Below the pieces are notes generated by a model. It did not search any database. It saw only the letters and a program-made list of their open reading frames with translations, and was not told where the DNA came from. A DNA stretch of 64,000 bases, from the NCBI RefSeq assembly GCF_002295115.1, contig NZ_NSFV01000016.1:1-64000 (forward strand), written 5' to 3'. The DNA comes from Mesorhizobium sp. WSM4311 (GTDB lineage: Bacteria > Pseudomonadota > Alphaproteobacteria > Rhizobiales > Rhizobiaceae). Position numbers and translations under genes: made by a program. Shown piece by piece: positions 56,435 through 64,000 of the stretch (its first letter is position 1; each line of letters begins with the position of its first letter).

Positions 56435-56851
56435 ATGAACGACATCGTTACCGCCGATTACGTACCCTCCGAAGACGAGCCGTTCATGAACGAGCGGCAG
56501 AAATCCTACTTCCGCCTGAAGCTCGTCACCTGGAAAAATGACATATTGCGCGAAGCGCGCGAAACTCTCGAAATCCTGCAGCAGGAAAACGCCAACCACC
56601 CCGACCTCGCCGACCGCGCCTCTTCCGAGACAGACCGCGCCATAGAGCTCCGGGCTCGCGACCGTCAGCGCAAACTCATCGCGAAGATCGATTCGGCGCT
56701 GCAGCGCATCGATGAAGGCACTTACGGCTACTGCGAGGAGACCGGCGAGCCGATCGCGCTGAAACGGCTCGACGCCCGTCCGATAGCCACCTTGTCGATC
56801 GAAGCGCAGGAACGGCATGAGCGCCGCGAAAAAGTCTATCGCGACGACTGA
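56435..56851 (+). CDS. dksA: DksA-family RNA polymerase-binding regulator
   Basis: A 138-residue DksA/TraR protein. The coiled-coil hairpin (residues about 30-95) ends in SALQRIDEGTYGYCEETGEPI, and AQERHERR closes the protein. E. coli DksA has four zinc-binding cysteines; here only C100 remains, and T103, S121 and A124 occupy the other places. It should still act in the RNA polymerase secondary channel with ppGpp, perhaps without zinc. The start at 56435 (MNDIVTADYVP) matches the family. A strong terminator follows. Confidence 0.92.
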   Translation: MNDIVTADYVPSEDEPFMNERQKSYFRLKLVTWKNDILREARETLEILQQENANHPDLADRASSETDRAIELRARDRQRKLIAKIDSALQRIDEGTYGYCEETGEPIALKRLDARPIATLSIEAQERHERREKVYRDD

Positions 56852-56902
56852 CGCATTGCTTCTGGACTGCATCTCAAGGCAGTTACAAGTGAAGTCATTG
56901 TC

Positions 56903-56933
56903 AAAAATGGCCGGGCTTTCCGGCCATTTTTGT
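56903..56933 (+). terminator. Strong intrinsic terminator after dksA
   Basis: AAAAATGGCCGG (56903-56914) pairs with CCGGCCATTTTT (56920-56931). The A-run and T-run make it potentially bidirectional, serving also the convergent FliO-like gene. Confidence 0.85.
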
Positions 56934-56985
56934 TGGTTGTATCACAAATCCGTTGCAGCAAGCGAAAGCAAACCCCGGCCGGCGG

Positions 56986-57000
56986 GGCGCCTCAGGCGCC
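56986..57000 (-). terminator. Hairpin just after the FliO-like gene
   Basis: GGCGCC-tca-GGCGCC forms a six-pair stem two bases beyond the stop codon on the minus strand. No T-run follows. Confidence 0.35.
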
Positions 57001-57002
57001 AA

Positions 57003-57746
57003 TCATTTCTTCTGGCTTGAAAGTTCGCCTAGAAGCCTGGTCATTTCATCGTCGAGCGATTGCGGCGCCTTGGCCACCGGTTTGCCAACAGGACCACCGG
57101 AGCGCGGCTGGTCGAGCGAAACCTCCAGGTCCTTCATCAGCTCGTCGTCGATACTGCTCTGCGGTGGCGATGGCGCGTGCCTGACGGCATTGGCGTTGGC
57201 TGAGCCATAGGCAGGCAGCGGCGTGACGTTGGTCGATTGATGGGGTTGCGCCGGTTTCGGTGCGGGGGTTGGGGCTGGTGGTGGCGCTGCCGGGCGCTGG
57301 CGGGCAGGCGGCGGCGCCGCGGTCGCCGGCTGCGGCGCCGGTCGTGCCGGTGCGGGAGCCGGCTGAGGCGGCCGCGGTTTTGCCGCCGGGGCCGCGGTGG
57401 CCGGGACAGGTTGCAGACCACTATCTCCGGTCAGCGCTGGACGGCGCGGTGCGGCAAGGCGTATGTCGCGTTCGACGACGACGTCGGTCGGGCCGCCGAT
57501 CAGCAGCAGATGTTCGATATCGTCGCGGCGCACCAGCACCAGCCGGCGATGGCTGTCGACGGCGGTGGCGTCCATGACGGCCAGCCGCGTCTTGCGGTTC
57601 CGGCCACCGGCGACGAACGTGCCGAAAGTCAGGTTGCGAACGAGCCTGACGATGACGAGCACGATGACCAGCAGGATCAGCGCCGCGAAGGTCCACAGGA
57701 GTGCCGCCGCATAACCAGGGCCCGCCACGCTATCCAGCCACTGCAT
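57003..57746 (-). CDS. FliO-like membrane protein
   Basis: A 247-residue protein. One N-terminal membrane helix (LLWTFAALILLVIVLVIVRLV) is followed by a FliO-type domain, RLAVMDATAVDSHRRLVLVRRD and EHLLLIGGPTDVVVE. A long Pro/Ala-rich linker and an acidic C-terminal segment complete it. FliO assists assembly of the flagellar export gate. No other flagellar gene is near, so it may instead be a FliO-domain protein of another role. Confidence 0.7.
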   Translation of the reverse strand: MQWLDSVAGPGYAAALLWTFAALILLVIVLVIVRLVRNLTFGTFVAGGRNRKTRLAVMDATAVDSHRRLVLVRRDDIEHLLLIGGPTDVVVERDIRLAAPRRPALTGDSGLQPVPATAAPAAKPRPPQPAPAPARPAPQPATAAPPPARQRPAAPPPAPTPAPKPAQPHQSTNVTPLPAYGSANANAVRHAPSPPQSSIDDELMKDLEVSLDQPRSGGPVGKPVAKAPQSLDDEMTRLLGELSSQKK

Positions 57747-57983
57747 TGGTTTCCCCTGATCGGTTTTGGAAAGTGACGCGACACTAGACCGTTGCGGCTG
57801 GCCACCGCAAGTTGCCTTTCACGCATCGTGAACAGCTTGAAACACTGGGAAGGCCGGCCGGCATCATTTTTATCTGACATTTGCCGCCCGGGCCTTTTCC
57901 GGACTGGGAGAATGTGATTCAACCGGCTAAAGCGGGTCGCGCTGAAGCGGATTCACGCGAGGCGCGCTAGGGCCTTGTTTTTG
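57747..57983. other. Upstream part of the intergenic region before cckA
   Basis: Together with the palindromic element at 57984-58029 this gap spans 328 bases between the divergent FliO-like and cckA genes. It contains ttcaaccggctaaagcgggt (about 57917-57936) and a following gcgctgaagcggattcac, which look like the flank of a repeat element. No convincing promoter was seen. Confidence 0.35.
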
Positions 57984-58029
57984 TGCATGTCGTTTTCCCA
58001 AAACCGAAGTCACTTTTGGGCGACATGCA
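57984..58029. repeat. Large nested palindrome upstream of cckA
   Basis: TGCATGTCG (57984-57992) pairs with CGACATGCA (58021-58029), and CCCAAAA (57997-58003) with TTTTGGG (58014-58020). The element ends 45 bases before the cckA start. From memory, very similar sequences recur between genes in many Rhizobiales genomes; no second copy was seen in this window. Confidence 0.6.
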
Positions 58030-58074
58030 TCAGGGGCGGGTGTCGGAACGTCGGACTTCACGAGCAGGGGGCAT

Positions 58075-60651
58075 ATGGCCAAGGAAGCGCGCGGCGATTT
58101 CTATCCGGTACCGATCGTCGACCAGAACACGCGACCGGGCGCGGTCACCCGGCTCATCATCTTCATCGTCGTTCTGACGGGGGCCGCGATCGTCTTCGGC
58201 CTGTTCCGCGAGCGCCTTGGGGACCCCTTCCTGCTCGGCATGCTTGGCGTGCTGGCGATGATCGGCGTCGGCTTCCTGTTTGCGACCGCGATCGGCTTCG
58301 TGCAGGTCACGCCGCGCTCGACCGGCGATGAACTGTCCAAGGCTTTCGTCGATTCGATGGCGCAGGGCCTGCTCGTGACGGACACCAAGGGCCGCGTCGT
58401 CTACGCCAACCGTGCCTATGCCGACATGACCGGAGCTTCCTCGGCCGCCGACCTCAAGACGGTCGAAGGGCTGCTTTCGGATGTTCCCGAGGCCTCGGTG
58501 ACGATTTACCGGCTGGCCTCCGGCCTGCGTGACGGGCAGCCGGGCGACGGCGAGTTTCGGCTGGCGCAGTCGATCCGGCCCGGCGCCGAACCGGGCGCCC
58601 GCTGGTACCGGGCGCGCGCCCGCACCTTCAACGTTCCGGGCCAGCGCTTGCCGATGCTGGCCTGGCAACTCGCCGACATTTCGCAGGAGCGGGCCGAGCA
58701 GGAGCGTTTCTTCCTCGATCTGCAGAAGGCCATCGATCACCTGGACCACGCCCCGGCCGGCTTCTTTTCCGCCGACCAGGACGGTCGCGTCACCTACATC
58801 AACGCCACGCTCGCGGAGTGGCTGGGCATCGATCTTGCCAGCTTCACACCCGGCGCGGTGACCTTGCCGGATATCGTTGCCGGCGACGGCATGGCTTTGG
58901 TGCGCTCGGTCAAGGCCGACCCCGGCACGACGCGCAACGCGGTCATCGATCTCGATTTGACGACGATGACGGGAGAGGCGCTGCCGGTGCGCTTCATGCA
59001 TCGCGTTTCGGCCAGTCGCGAAGGTGTCGGGGGTCCGACACGCACGATCGTGCTCAACCGCACGCAAGGCGAGGATGCCTCGGCCGATCTGCGCGCCTCG
59101 GAAGTGCGCTTCACCCGCTTCTTCAACTCGACGCCGATGGCGATCGCGGGTGTCGATGCCAGCGGGCGCATCCTGCGCACCAACGCCCCCTTCCTGTCGC
59201 TGTTTTCCTCGGTCGTCGACCGGGACGCCGTGGATCGCCGTGTGCGGCTCGATACGGTGATCCACGAGCGAGAGCGTCCGGCCTTTGCCGCCGCATTCGA
59301 GAAGGCCCGGCAGCGGCAGGCCGACATCGAGCCGATCGACACCGTGCTGCCCGGCAACGAGGAGCGGCACATCCGTTTCTACGTCAATGCCGTCGCCGAC
59401 GGCACGGGCGGCGAGGGCGCAGAGGAATCGGCCATCGTCTACGCCGTCGAGACGACCGAGCAAAAGGCGCTCGAAGGGCAGATGGCGCAAAGCCAGAAGA
59501 TGCAGGCGGTCGGGCAACTCGCGGGCGGCATCGCCCACGACTTCAACAATGTGCTGACCGCCATCATCATGGCGTCGGACCTGCTTTTGACCAATCACCG
59601 GCCGTCGGACCCGTCCTTTCCCGACATCATGAACATCAAGCAGAACGCCAATCGGGCGGCTTCGCTGGTCAGGCAGTTGCTGGCCTTCTCGCGCAAGCAG
59701 ACGCTGCGGCCGGAAGTGCTGAACCTCACCGACGTGCTCGCCGATCTCAGAATGCTGCTTGCCCGTCTGGTCGGCAACGACATCAAGCTGAAGATCGACC
59801 ACGGCCGTGACCTGTGGCCGGTCAAGGTCGATATCGGTCAGTTCGAGCAGGTGGTGGTCAATCTGGCGGTCAATGCGCGCGACGCCATGCCCGCCGGCGG
59901 CGATCTCACCGTGCGCACCCGCAACGTCACCGCCGAGGAGTGCAAGACCTTCTCCTATCGCGAACTCGCCGCGGCCGACTATGTCGTGGTCGAGGTCGAA
60001 GACACCGGCAGCGGCATCGCGCCGGATGTGCTGAAGAAGATCTTCGAGCCGTTCTTCACCACCAAGGAGGTCGGCAAGGGCACGGGCCTTGGCCTGTCCA
60101 TGGTCTACGGCATCATCAAGCAGACCGGCGGCTTCATTTTCTGCGATTCCGAGGTCGGCAAGGGATCGACCTTCCGCATCTTCTTGCCGCGTCATATCGC
60201 GGAAGCGAAAAAGGCGGCCGAACCCGGGGAAACCCCGAGTGCCGCGCTGGTCAAGCCGGTCGACAGCACCAAGGACCTGTCGGGGTCAGCCACGGTGCTG
60301 CTGGTCGAGGACGAGGATGCCGTGCGCATGGGCGGCATGCGGGCGCTGACCTCGCGTGGCTATACGGTGCATGAGGCATCCTCCGGCGTCGAGGCGCTGG
60401 AAGTCTTCGAAGCCCTGGGCGGCAAGGTCGACATCGTCGTTTCGGATGTCGTCATGCCGGAAATGGACGGGCCGACCCTGCTTGGCGAGTTGCGCAAGCG
60501 CCAGCCGGATATCAAGTTCGTGTTCGTGTCCGGTTATGCCGAGGACGCCTTCGCCAGGAACCTGCCGGCCGACGCGCATTTCGGCTTCCTGCCGAAGCCG
60601 TTCTCGCTCAAGCAACTGGCGACGATCGTCAAGGATATGCTGGAGTCCTAA
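58075..60651 (+). CDS. cckA: Cell-cycle hybrid histidine kinase CckA
   Basis: An 858-residue hybrid kinase. Two N-terminal membrane helices (LIIFIVVLTGAAIVFGLF and GMLGVLAMIGVGFLFATAIG) are followed by two or three PAS-type sensor domains. The HisKA domain has the phospho-accepting H488 in GGIAHDFNN. The HATPase domain contains NLAVNARDAMP, DTGSGIAPDV and GTGLGLSMVYGI. The C-terminal receiver has D791 in VVSDVVMPEMDG. CckA phosphorylates CtrA and CpdR through ChpT and is essential in many alphaproteobacteria. HDFNNVLTAI and the receiver at the end match CckA rather than other hybrid kinases. deoD follows after 89 bases. Confidence 0.94.
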   Translation: MAKEARGDFYPVPIVDQNTRPGAVTRLIIFIVVLTGAAIVFGLFRERLGDPFLLGMLGVLAMIGVGFLFATAIGFVQVTPRSTGDELSKAFVDSMAQGLLVTDTKGRVVYANRAYADMTGASSAADLKTVEGLLSDVPEASVTIYRLASGLRDGQPGDGEFRLAQSIRPGAEPGARWYRARARTFNVPGQRLPMLAWQLADISQERAEQERFFLDLQKAIDHLDHAPAGFFSADQDGRVTYINATLAEWLGIDLASFTPGAVTLPDIVAGDGMALVRSVKADPGTTRNAVIDLDLTTMTGEALPVRFMHRVSASREGVGGPTRTIVLNRTQGEDASADLRASEVRFTRFFNSTPMAIAGVDASGRILRTNAPFLSLFSSVVDRDAVDRRVRLDTVIHERERPAFAAAFEKARQRQADIEPIDTVLPGNEERHIRFYVNAVADGTGGEGAEESAIVYAVETTEQKALEGQMAQSQKMQAVGQLAGGIAHDFNNVLTAIIMASDLLLTNHRPSDPSFPDIMNIKQNANRAASLVRQLLAFSRKQTLRPEVLNLTDVLADLRMLLARLVGNDIKLKIDHGRDLWPVKVDIGQFEQVVVNLAVNARDAMPAGGDLTVRTRNVTAEECKTFSYRELAAADYVVVEVEDTGSGIAPDVLKKIFEPFFTTKEVGKGTGLGLSMVYGIIKQTGGFIFCDSEVGKGSTFRIFLPRHIAEAKKAAEPGETPSAALVKPVDSTKDLSGSATVLLVEDEDAVRMGGMRALTSRGYTVHEASSGVEALEVFEALGGKVDIVVSDVVMPEMDGPTLLGELRKRQPDIKFVFVSGYAEDAFARNLPADAHFGFLPKPFSLKQLATIVKDMLES

Positions 60652-60740
60652 TTTAGTTTTCTCCAATGGTCTGCCTTGCACAACGCCCCGACAGCGCCAT
60701 GATTGCGCGCGAGGGCCAGGCGGGCTTGGGGGAGCGGCGA

Positions 60741-61454
60741 TTGACGCCACACATAGAGGCAGGCAGGGGCGATTACGCCGAAACGGTGCTGTTGCCGGGC
60801 GACCCGCAGCGCGCCGAATGGATGGCGCAGACATTTCTCGAGGCGCCACGCTGCGTCAATCGCAGGCGGGGTGCTTTCGGCTTTACCGGCCTTTATCGCG
60901 GCTGGCCCATCAGCATCCAGACAACGGGTATCGGGGTTTCGTCGTTCCTGATCTATACCCATGAATTGCTCGACTATTATGGCGCCCGAACATTGATCCG
61001 CACCGGGACCTGCGGCGGCCTGAGCGCCGAGGTAAAGCTGCGCAGCCTGGTGATCTCGCAATCGGCACGGCCGGAAAACAAGCAAAGCGGCCAGGTCTTT
61101 GGCCTTTATGAGGCTGACGCCGGCCCGGATCCGGCGTTGCTCGCCCGCGCATTGGCCAAGGCAGCCGAACTCGGCATCGACCACCATGCCGGCCTGACAG
61201 TCTGCACCGACATATTCTATCATCCTGAAACGCACACCCGATATGCCGAGGCAAGGGCGCTCGGAGCGCTGGCCGTGGACATGGAAACCAGCGCGCTCTA
61301 CCGCATCGCGGCGCATTTCGGCGCGAGGGCGTTATCGCTGCTGACCGTCGTCGACAATCTGGTTACCGGCGAACAGGCCGACTATTCCGAGCGCCAGGCG
61401 CTTTTCACCGATATGAGCCGGCTGGCGCTCGAGGTTGCCGCAGCGGCGCGCTAA
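60741..61454 (+). CDS. deoD: Purine nucleoside phosphorylase, DeoD type
   Basis: A 237-residue trimeric/hexameric phosphorylase of the PNP/UDP family. It cleaves purine (deoxy)ribonucleosides to base and ribose-1-phosphate. VLLPGDPQRAEW, GIGVSSFLIYTHELL, RTGTCGGLS, VDMETSALYRIA and the catalytic Asp in LTVVDNLVTGEQ are present. The start is TTG at 60741, which gives MTPHIEAGRGDYA like E. coli DeoD (239 residues) and has gggggag six bases upstream. ATGs at 60666 and 60699 would add unconserved residues. A strong terminator follows. Confidence 0.9.
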   Translation: MTPHIEAGRGDYAETVLLPGDPQRAEWMAQTFLEAPRCVNRRRGAFGFTGLYRGWPISIQTTGIGVSSFLIYTHELLDYYGARTLIRTGTCGGLSAEVKLRSLVISQSARPENKQSGQVFGLYEADAGPDPALLARALAKAAELGIDHHAGLTVCTDIFYHPETHTRYAEARALGALAVDMETSALYRIAAHFGARALSLLTVVDNLVTGEQADYSERQALFTDMSRLALEVAAAAR

Positions 61455-61535
61455 AGTGCTTCCGGTGAAAGCAGAATCGCCGTCAAGCAGTTCGGCGTGA
61501 CCGTCGCCGGTGATTGCCGTCTTCCCGGACCGGTG

Positions 61536-61565
61536 TGCGGAGCGCGCCAGGCGCTCCGCATTTTT
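61536..61565 (+). terminator. Strong intrinsic terminator after deoD
   Basis: TGCGGAGCGC (61536-61545) and GCGCTCCGCA (61551-61560) form a perfect 10-pair stem, followed by five T. Confidence 0.9.
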
Positions 61566-61577
61566 GTCGGATATAGG

Positions 61578-61805
61578 TCAGGCGCCGACCGGCAGGCCGT
61601 CCATGCGGCGGATGGCGACCACTGACGGCCTCGGCGGCTGGCCGTCCCTGAAATCGGGCCACAATGTTTCCGCCTTGTCGAGCGTCTCGGCGTCTTCCGC
61701 GGGGTGCTGGACCGACAGGAACAAGGTCGTGCCATCCGGCGTGAGATGACACGAGAAGGCGGACACGGCTTGCGGGCCGTACGGCGGCGCCGTTCCAGGG
61801 CAGGC
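61578..61805 (-). pseudogene. C-terminal remnant of a PhoX-type (DUF839) phosphatase
   Basis: The frame encodes 75 residues with no clear start. SCHLTPDGTTLFLSVQHP and RPSVVAIRRMDG correspond to the last conserved blocks of PhoX alkaline phosphatases (normally 600 or more residues). The frame is closed upstream by the TAG (61806-61808) that also ends the next gene, so the first 90% of phoX is missing. It is a decayed or truncated gene. Confidence 0.65.
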
Positions 61806-62213
61806 CTACGGATTGCTCCGCCGGGTGCAGGTCGAGGCGGTGAAGGCGCCGTCGGGTTGCTTCATGATGATGTCGAAGGAGGGCGGGTTCTGGCCATCCA
61901 GCGTTGCCTGGGTCATCGACAGCGAGTTGCCGCCCGTGGTGTAGCCGCCGAGCGGTCCCAGCCAGGAGATCTCGCCGTTTGCATTCATCTGATAATTGTA
62001 AGCCTGCTGGGCGGTTCCGAAGGTTACCGGGCCTGTATAGACGTTCCCCTTGACCGTGATGTCGCCGAGGTCGAGGAACAAGCCGAGCAGGTAGACTTCG
62101 CAGTGATAGGTGCCGTCAGGCATCTTGCCGTCGCTGAAGTCGGCCTGTGCGGCGCCGGTCGCTGCCGCCAGAAGCGCTATGCCGATAAAAATGCGTGAAA
62201 TCAGGGATGTCAT
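61806..62213 (-). CDS. Small exported protein of unknown function
   Basis: A 135-residue protein with a signal peptide (IFIGIALLAAATGAAQA). The mature part DFSDGKMPDGTYHCEVYLLG has two cysteines in all (HCEVY and STCTRR), probably a disulfide. The family is not recognised. Its TAG stop lies directly upstream of the phoX remnant in the same frame, so a rearrangement joined the two and the native C-terminus may be altered. Confidence 0.65.
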   Translation of the reverse strand: MTSLISRIFIGIALLAAATGAAQADFSDGKMPDGTYHCEVYLLGLFLDLGDITVKGNVYTGPVTFGTAQQAYNYQMNANGEISWLGPLGGYTTGGNSLSMTQATLDGQNPPSFDIIMKQPDGAFTASTCTRRSNP

Positions 62214-62465
62214 GACGTCGCTCGGTTGAGCAGAGAGCTTGCCCTATTTTTGCGCTGTGCTGCAACTTCATAGCCCCACCTCGCACGTTGAGGCCAAAAT
62301 CTAGGCATTTGGCGAAATTGGGCAAAAATTAGGCAGATGCTAAATGCGCTGCGCAAATTTCTCTCAACCAATTTTTAACCGGCTCTCTTTGATTTGTTCA
62401 AACTAATATAATAAACGCTTGATAATGCCTGGTTATTTGCCGTTTTTCAGCATCCCCGGCAGCGG
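62214..62465. other. AT-rich upstream region of urtA
   Basis: A region noticeably richer in A and T than the surroundings (for example around 62341-62440), fitting an enhancer and promoter zone. It contains repeated TTGGCG/TTGGGC-type words, but no NtrC site of the TGCACC-N5-GGTGCA form could be identified with confidence. No gene was seen. Confidence 0.4.
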
Positions 62466-62483
62466 TTGGCATGGGGGTTGCAT
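62466..62483 (+). promoter_or_regulatory. Sigma-54 (RpoN) promoter of urtA
   Basis: TTGGCATGGGGGTTGCAT fits the RpoN consensus TTGGCACG-N4-TTGCW. The -24 GG (62468-62469) and -12 GC (62480-62481) are exactly ten bases apart. Transcription should start near 62492, 34 bases before the urtA ATG at 62526. Confidence 0.85.
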
Positions 62484-62525
62484 TGTATTGTTGCGGTGCA
62501 ATCAACCAGCGTGGGAGACTTCCGT

Positions 62526-63836
62526 ATGAGGGGTAATTTCTCGACAATAACAAAAATGTTTTCGGCGAGCGTCGTTGCCGCCGGCCTGTTGATGTCGGCT
62601 CCCGCCAGGGCGGCCGACGATACGATCAAGGTCGGCATTCTCCATTCGCTGTCGGGGACCATGGCGATTTCGGAGACGACGCTGAAGGACGCCATGATGA
62701 TGCTCATCGATGAGCAGAACGCCAAGGGCGGCCTGCTCGGCAAGAAGCTTGAAGCCGTCGTCGTCGATCCGGCTTCCAACTGGCCGCTGTTCGCCGAAAA
62801 GGCGCGCGAGCTGATTTCGAAGGACAAGGTCGCGGCGGTGTTCGGCTGCTGGACCTCGGTGTCGCGCAAGTCGGTGCTGCCGGTGTTCTCCGAGCTCGAC
62901 AACATCCTGTTCTATCCCGTCCAGTATGAGGGCGAGGAAAGCGAGCGCAACGTGTTCTACACGGGTGCGGCTCCGAACCAGCAGGCCATTCCGGCCGTCG
63001 ACTATCTGATGAGCAAGGACGGCGGTTCGGTGAAGCGTTGGGTGCTGGAAGGCACCGACTACGTTTATCCGCGTACCACTAACAAGATCCTCGAGGCCTA
63101 TCTGAAGTCCAAGGGCGTCGCTGCCGAAGACATCATGACCAACTATACGCCGTTCGGCTTCTCCGACTGGCAGACCGAAGTTTCTGCGATCAAGAAGTTC
63201 GGTTCTGCCGGCAAGAAGACCGCCGTCGTTTCGACCGTCAATGGTGACGCCAACGTGCCATTCTACAAGGAACTCGGCAACCAGGGCATCAAGGCCGAGG
63301 ACATTCCGGTCATGGCCTTCTCCGTCGGTGAGGAAGAGCTTGCCGGTCTCGACACCAAGCCGCTGGTCGGCCATCTCGCCGCCTGGAACTATTTCGAGAG
63401 CGTCAACACGCCCGAGAACAAGAAGTTCATCTCCGATTGGCACAAGTTCATCAAGAACAACAAGCGCACCACCAACGACCCGATGGAAGCCCATTATATC
63501 GGCTTCAATATGTGGGTGAAGGCGGTTGAAAAGGCCGGCACCACCGATCCGGACAAGGTCATCGATGCCATGATCGGCGTTTCGGTGCCGAACCTGACCG
63601 GCGGCTATTCGACGATGATGCCAAACCACCACATCACCAAGCCGGTGCTGATCGGCGAAATCCAGGCCAATGGCCAGTTCGAAACGGTTTCGAAGACACC
63701 GGGTCTGGTGATGGGCGATGAATGGTCCGATTACCTGCCGGATTCCAAGGACCTGATCTCCGATTGGCGCAAGCCTCTGTCCTGCGGCAACTTCAACGTT
63801 GCTACCGGCAAGTGCGGCGGCAAGGGAACGAACTGA
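62526..63836 (+). CDS. urtA: Urea ABC transporter substrate-binding protein
   Basis: A 436-residue periplasmic binding protein of the UrtA/amide family. After a signal peptide (FSASVVAAGLLMSAPARAA), the mature domain starts DDTIKVGILHSLSGTMAISE. Family signatures are AVFGCWTSVSRKSVLPVF, NNILFYPVQYEGEE-like (DNILFYPVQYEGEE) and PFGFSDWQTEVSAIK. It binds urea or short-chain amides for the UrtBCDE transporter. GGGAGA lies seven bases before the ATG. Nitrogen limitation control through sigma-54 and NtrC is likely. Confidence 0.93.
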   Translation: MRGNFSTITKMFSASVVAAGLLMSAPARAADDTIKVGILHSLSGTMAISETTLKDAMMMLIDEQNAKGGLLGKKLEAVVVDPASNWPLFAEKARELISKDKVAAVFGCWTSVSRKSVLPVFSELDNILFYPVQYEGEESERNVFYTGAAPNQQAIPAVDYLMSKDGGSVKRWVLEGTDYVYPRTTNKILEAYLKSKGVAAEDIMTNYTPFGFSDWQTEVSAIKKFGSAGKKTAVVSTVNGDANVPFYKELGNQGIKAEDIPVMAFSVGEEELAGLDTKPLVGHLAAWNYFESVNTPENKKFISDWHKFIKNNKRTTNDPMEAHYIGFNMWVKAVEKAGTTDPDKVIDAMIGVSVPNLTGGYSTMMPNHHITKPVLIGEIQANGQFETVSKTPGLVMGDEWSDYLPDSKDLISDWRKPLSCGNFNVATGKCGGKGTN

Positions 63837-63877
63837 CCTCCCAGGTCTGGACTGTTGGGTCCATGACCAGACCGCAG

Positions 63878-63908
63878 CGTCCGGACGGTTTCCTCCGCCG
63901 TCCGGACG
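63878..63908 (+). terminator. Hairpin between urtA and urtB
   Basis: CGTCCGGACGG (63878-63888) and CCGTCCGGACG (63898-63908) form a perfect 11-pair stem without a T-run. Such hairpins after binding-protein genes often stabilise the urtA transcript or limit read-through into urtB. Confidence 0.6.
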
Positions 63909-63943
63909 TCCAATTCAAACCTTCAAGGGGTTAACATAAGCCG

Positions 63944-64000
63944 ATGACCTTGATCCGCGCGGGCCTGACACTGCTGTTCCTGCTGACGACGCTGTCGTCT
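63944..64000 (+). CDS. urtB: Urea ABC transporter permease UrtB, N-terminal start (partial)
   Basis: The frame opens at ATG 63944 with MTLIRAGLTLLFLLTTLSS and runs off the window. A hydrophobic signal-like beginning after urtA fits UrtB, which begins with an exported segment before its permease domain. The aagggg motif upstream is a possible ribosome site. The assignment rests mainly on position. Confidence 0.6.
   Translation, partial: MTLIRAGLTLLFLLTTLSS

Noticed and set aside
62214..62465. NtrC enhancer sites upstream of urtA
   Set aside because: Words such as TGCGC and TTGGC occur, but no TGCACC-N5-GGTGCA-like dyad of sufficient quality was found by eye.

Overview
The window is high-GC chromosomal DNA from an alphaproteobacterium of the order Hyphomicrobiales (Rhizobiales), most likely Mesorhizobium or a close relative. 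This rests on gene content and recognisable neighbours: glmS/DUF502/recG/sdhE/mfd, a CckA hybrid kinase, a second GltX, a malic enzyme with a phosphotransacetylase tail, and a Growth Pole Ring-type giant coiled-coil protein. Short palindromic intergenic repeats of a rhizobial kind also occur. No database search was possible. Almost everything is core or conserved chromosome; no intact insertion sequence, prophage, CRISPR array, tRNA or rRNA was seen.

Layout. 0-8.7 kb: the glmS tail, a DUF502 membrane protein, recG, sdhE, mfd and a class II DAHP synthase. 8.8-15.3 kb: small unlinked genes, namely a GGDEF protein, a GFA-type protein, diacylglycerol kinase, DedA and DUF1003 membrane proteins, a Tag-like glycosylase, NAD synthetase and a GNAT protein. 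15.3-19 kb: an ABC exporter behind a long structured leader that carries mini-ORFs, then an unrecognised GNAT-like protein. 19-25.9 kb: gltX, a DUF2865 secreted protein, an Omp25/31-type porin, malic enzyme and an atypical SDR. 26-29.1 kb: an LpxH-like phosphoesterase, an MFS transporter and an enolase-superfamily epimerase.

29.1-33.2 kb is a lipid-transport (Mla/MCE) operon: a STAS-MlaE fusion, MlaF, a long MCE protein and an outer-membrane-type lipoprotein. 34-40.4 kb is one 2137-residue gene, a GPR/RgsE-like polar growth protein with 19 tandem repeats of two alternating lengths, divergent from an orphan Hpt protein. 41-45 kb: a ferredoxin, a ferredoxin-NADP reductase, a DHA2 drug exporter and a DUF922 protease-like protein. 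45.2-47 kb: folP-folB-folK. 47-52.2 kb: a DUF924 protein, a Kef-type antiporter, an AraC regulator with its adjacent MFS exporter, and a small secreted protein.

52.3-57.7 kb: an unknown secreted protein, the ycjF-like/ycjX/sixA-like group, a DksA-family protein and a FliO-like protein. 58-61.5 kb: cckA and deoD. 61.5-64 kb: a phoX remnant, an orphan secreted protein, and urtA-urtB of a urea ABC transporter behind a textbook sigma-54 promoter.

Functional themes are envelope biogenesis and polar growth (GPR, Mla, porin, LpxH-like, DedA, DgkA), cell-cycle signalling (CckA, Hpt), DNA repair (RecG, Mfd, Tag-like), folate/NAD/aromatic biosynthesis and nitrogen scavenging (Urt).
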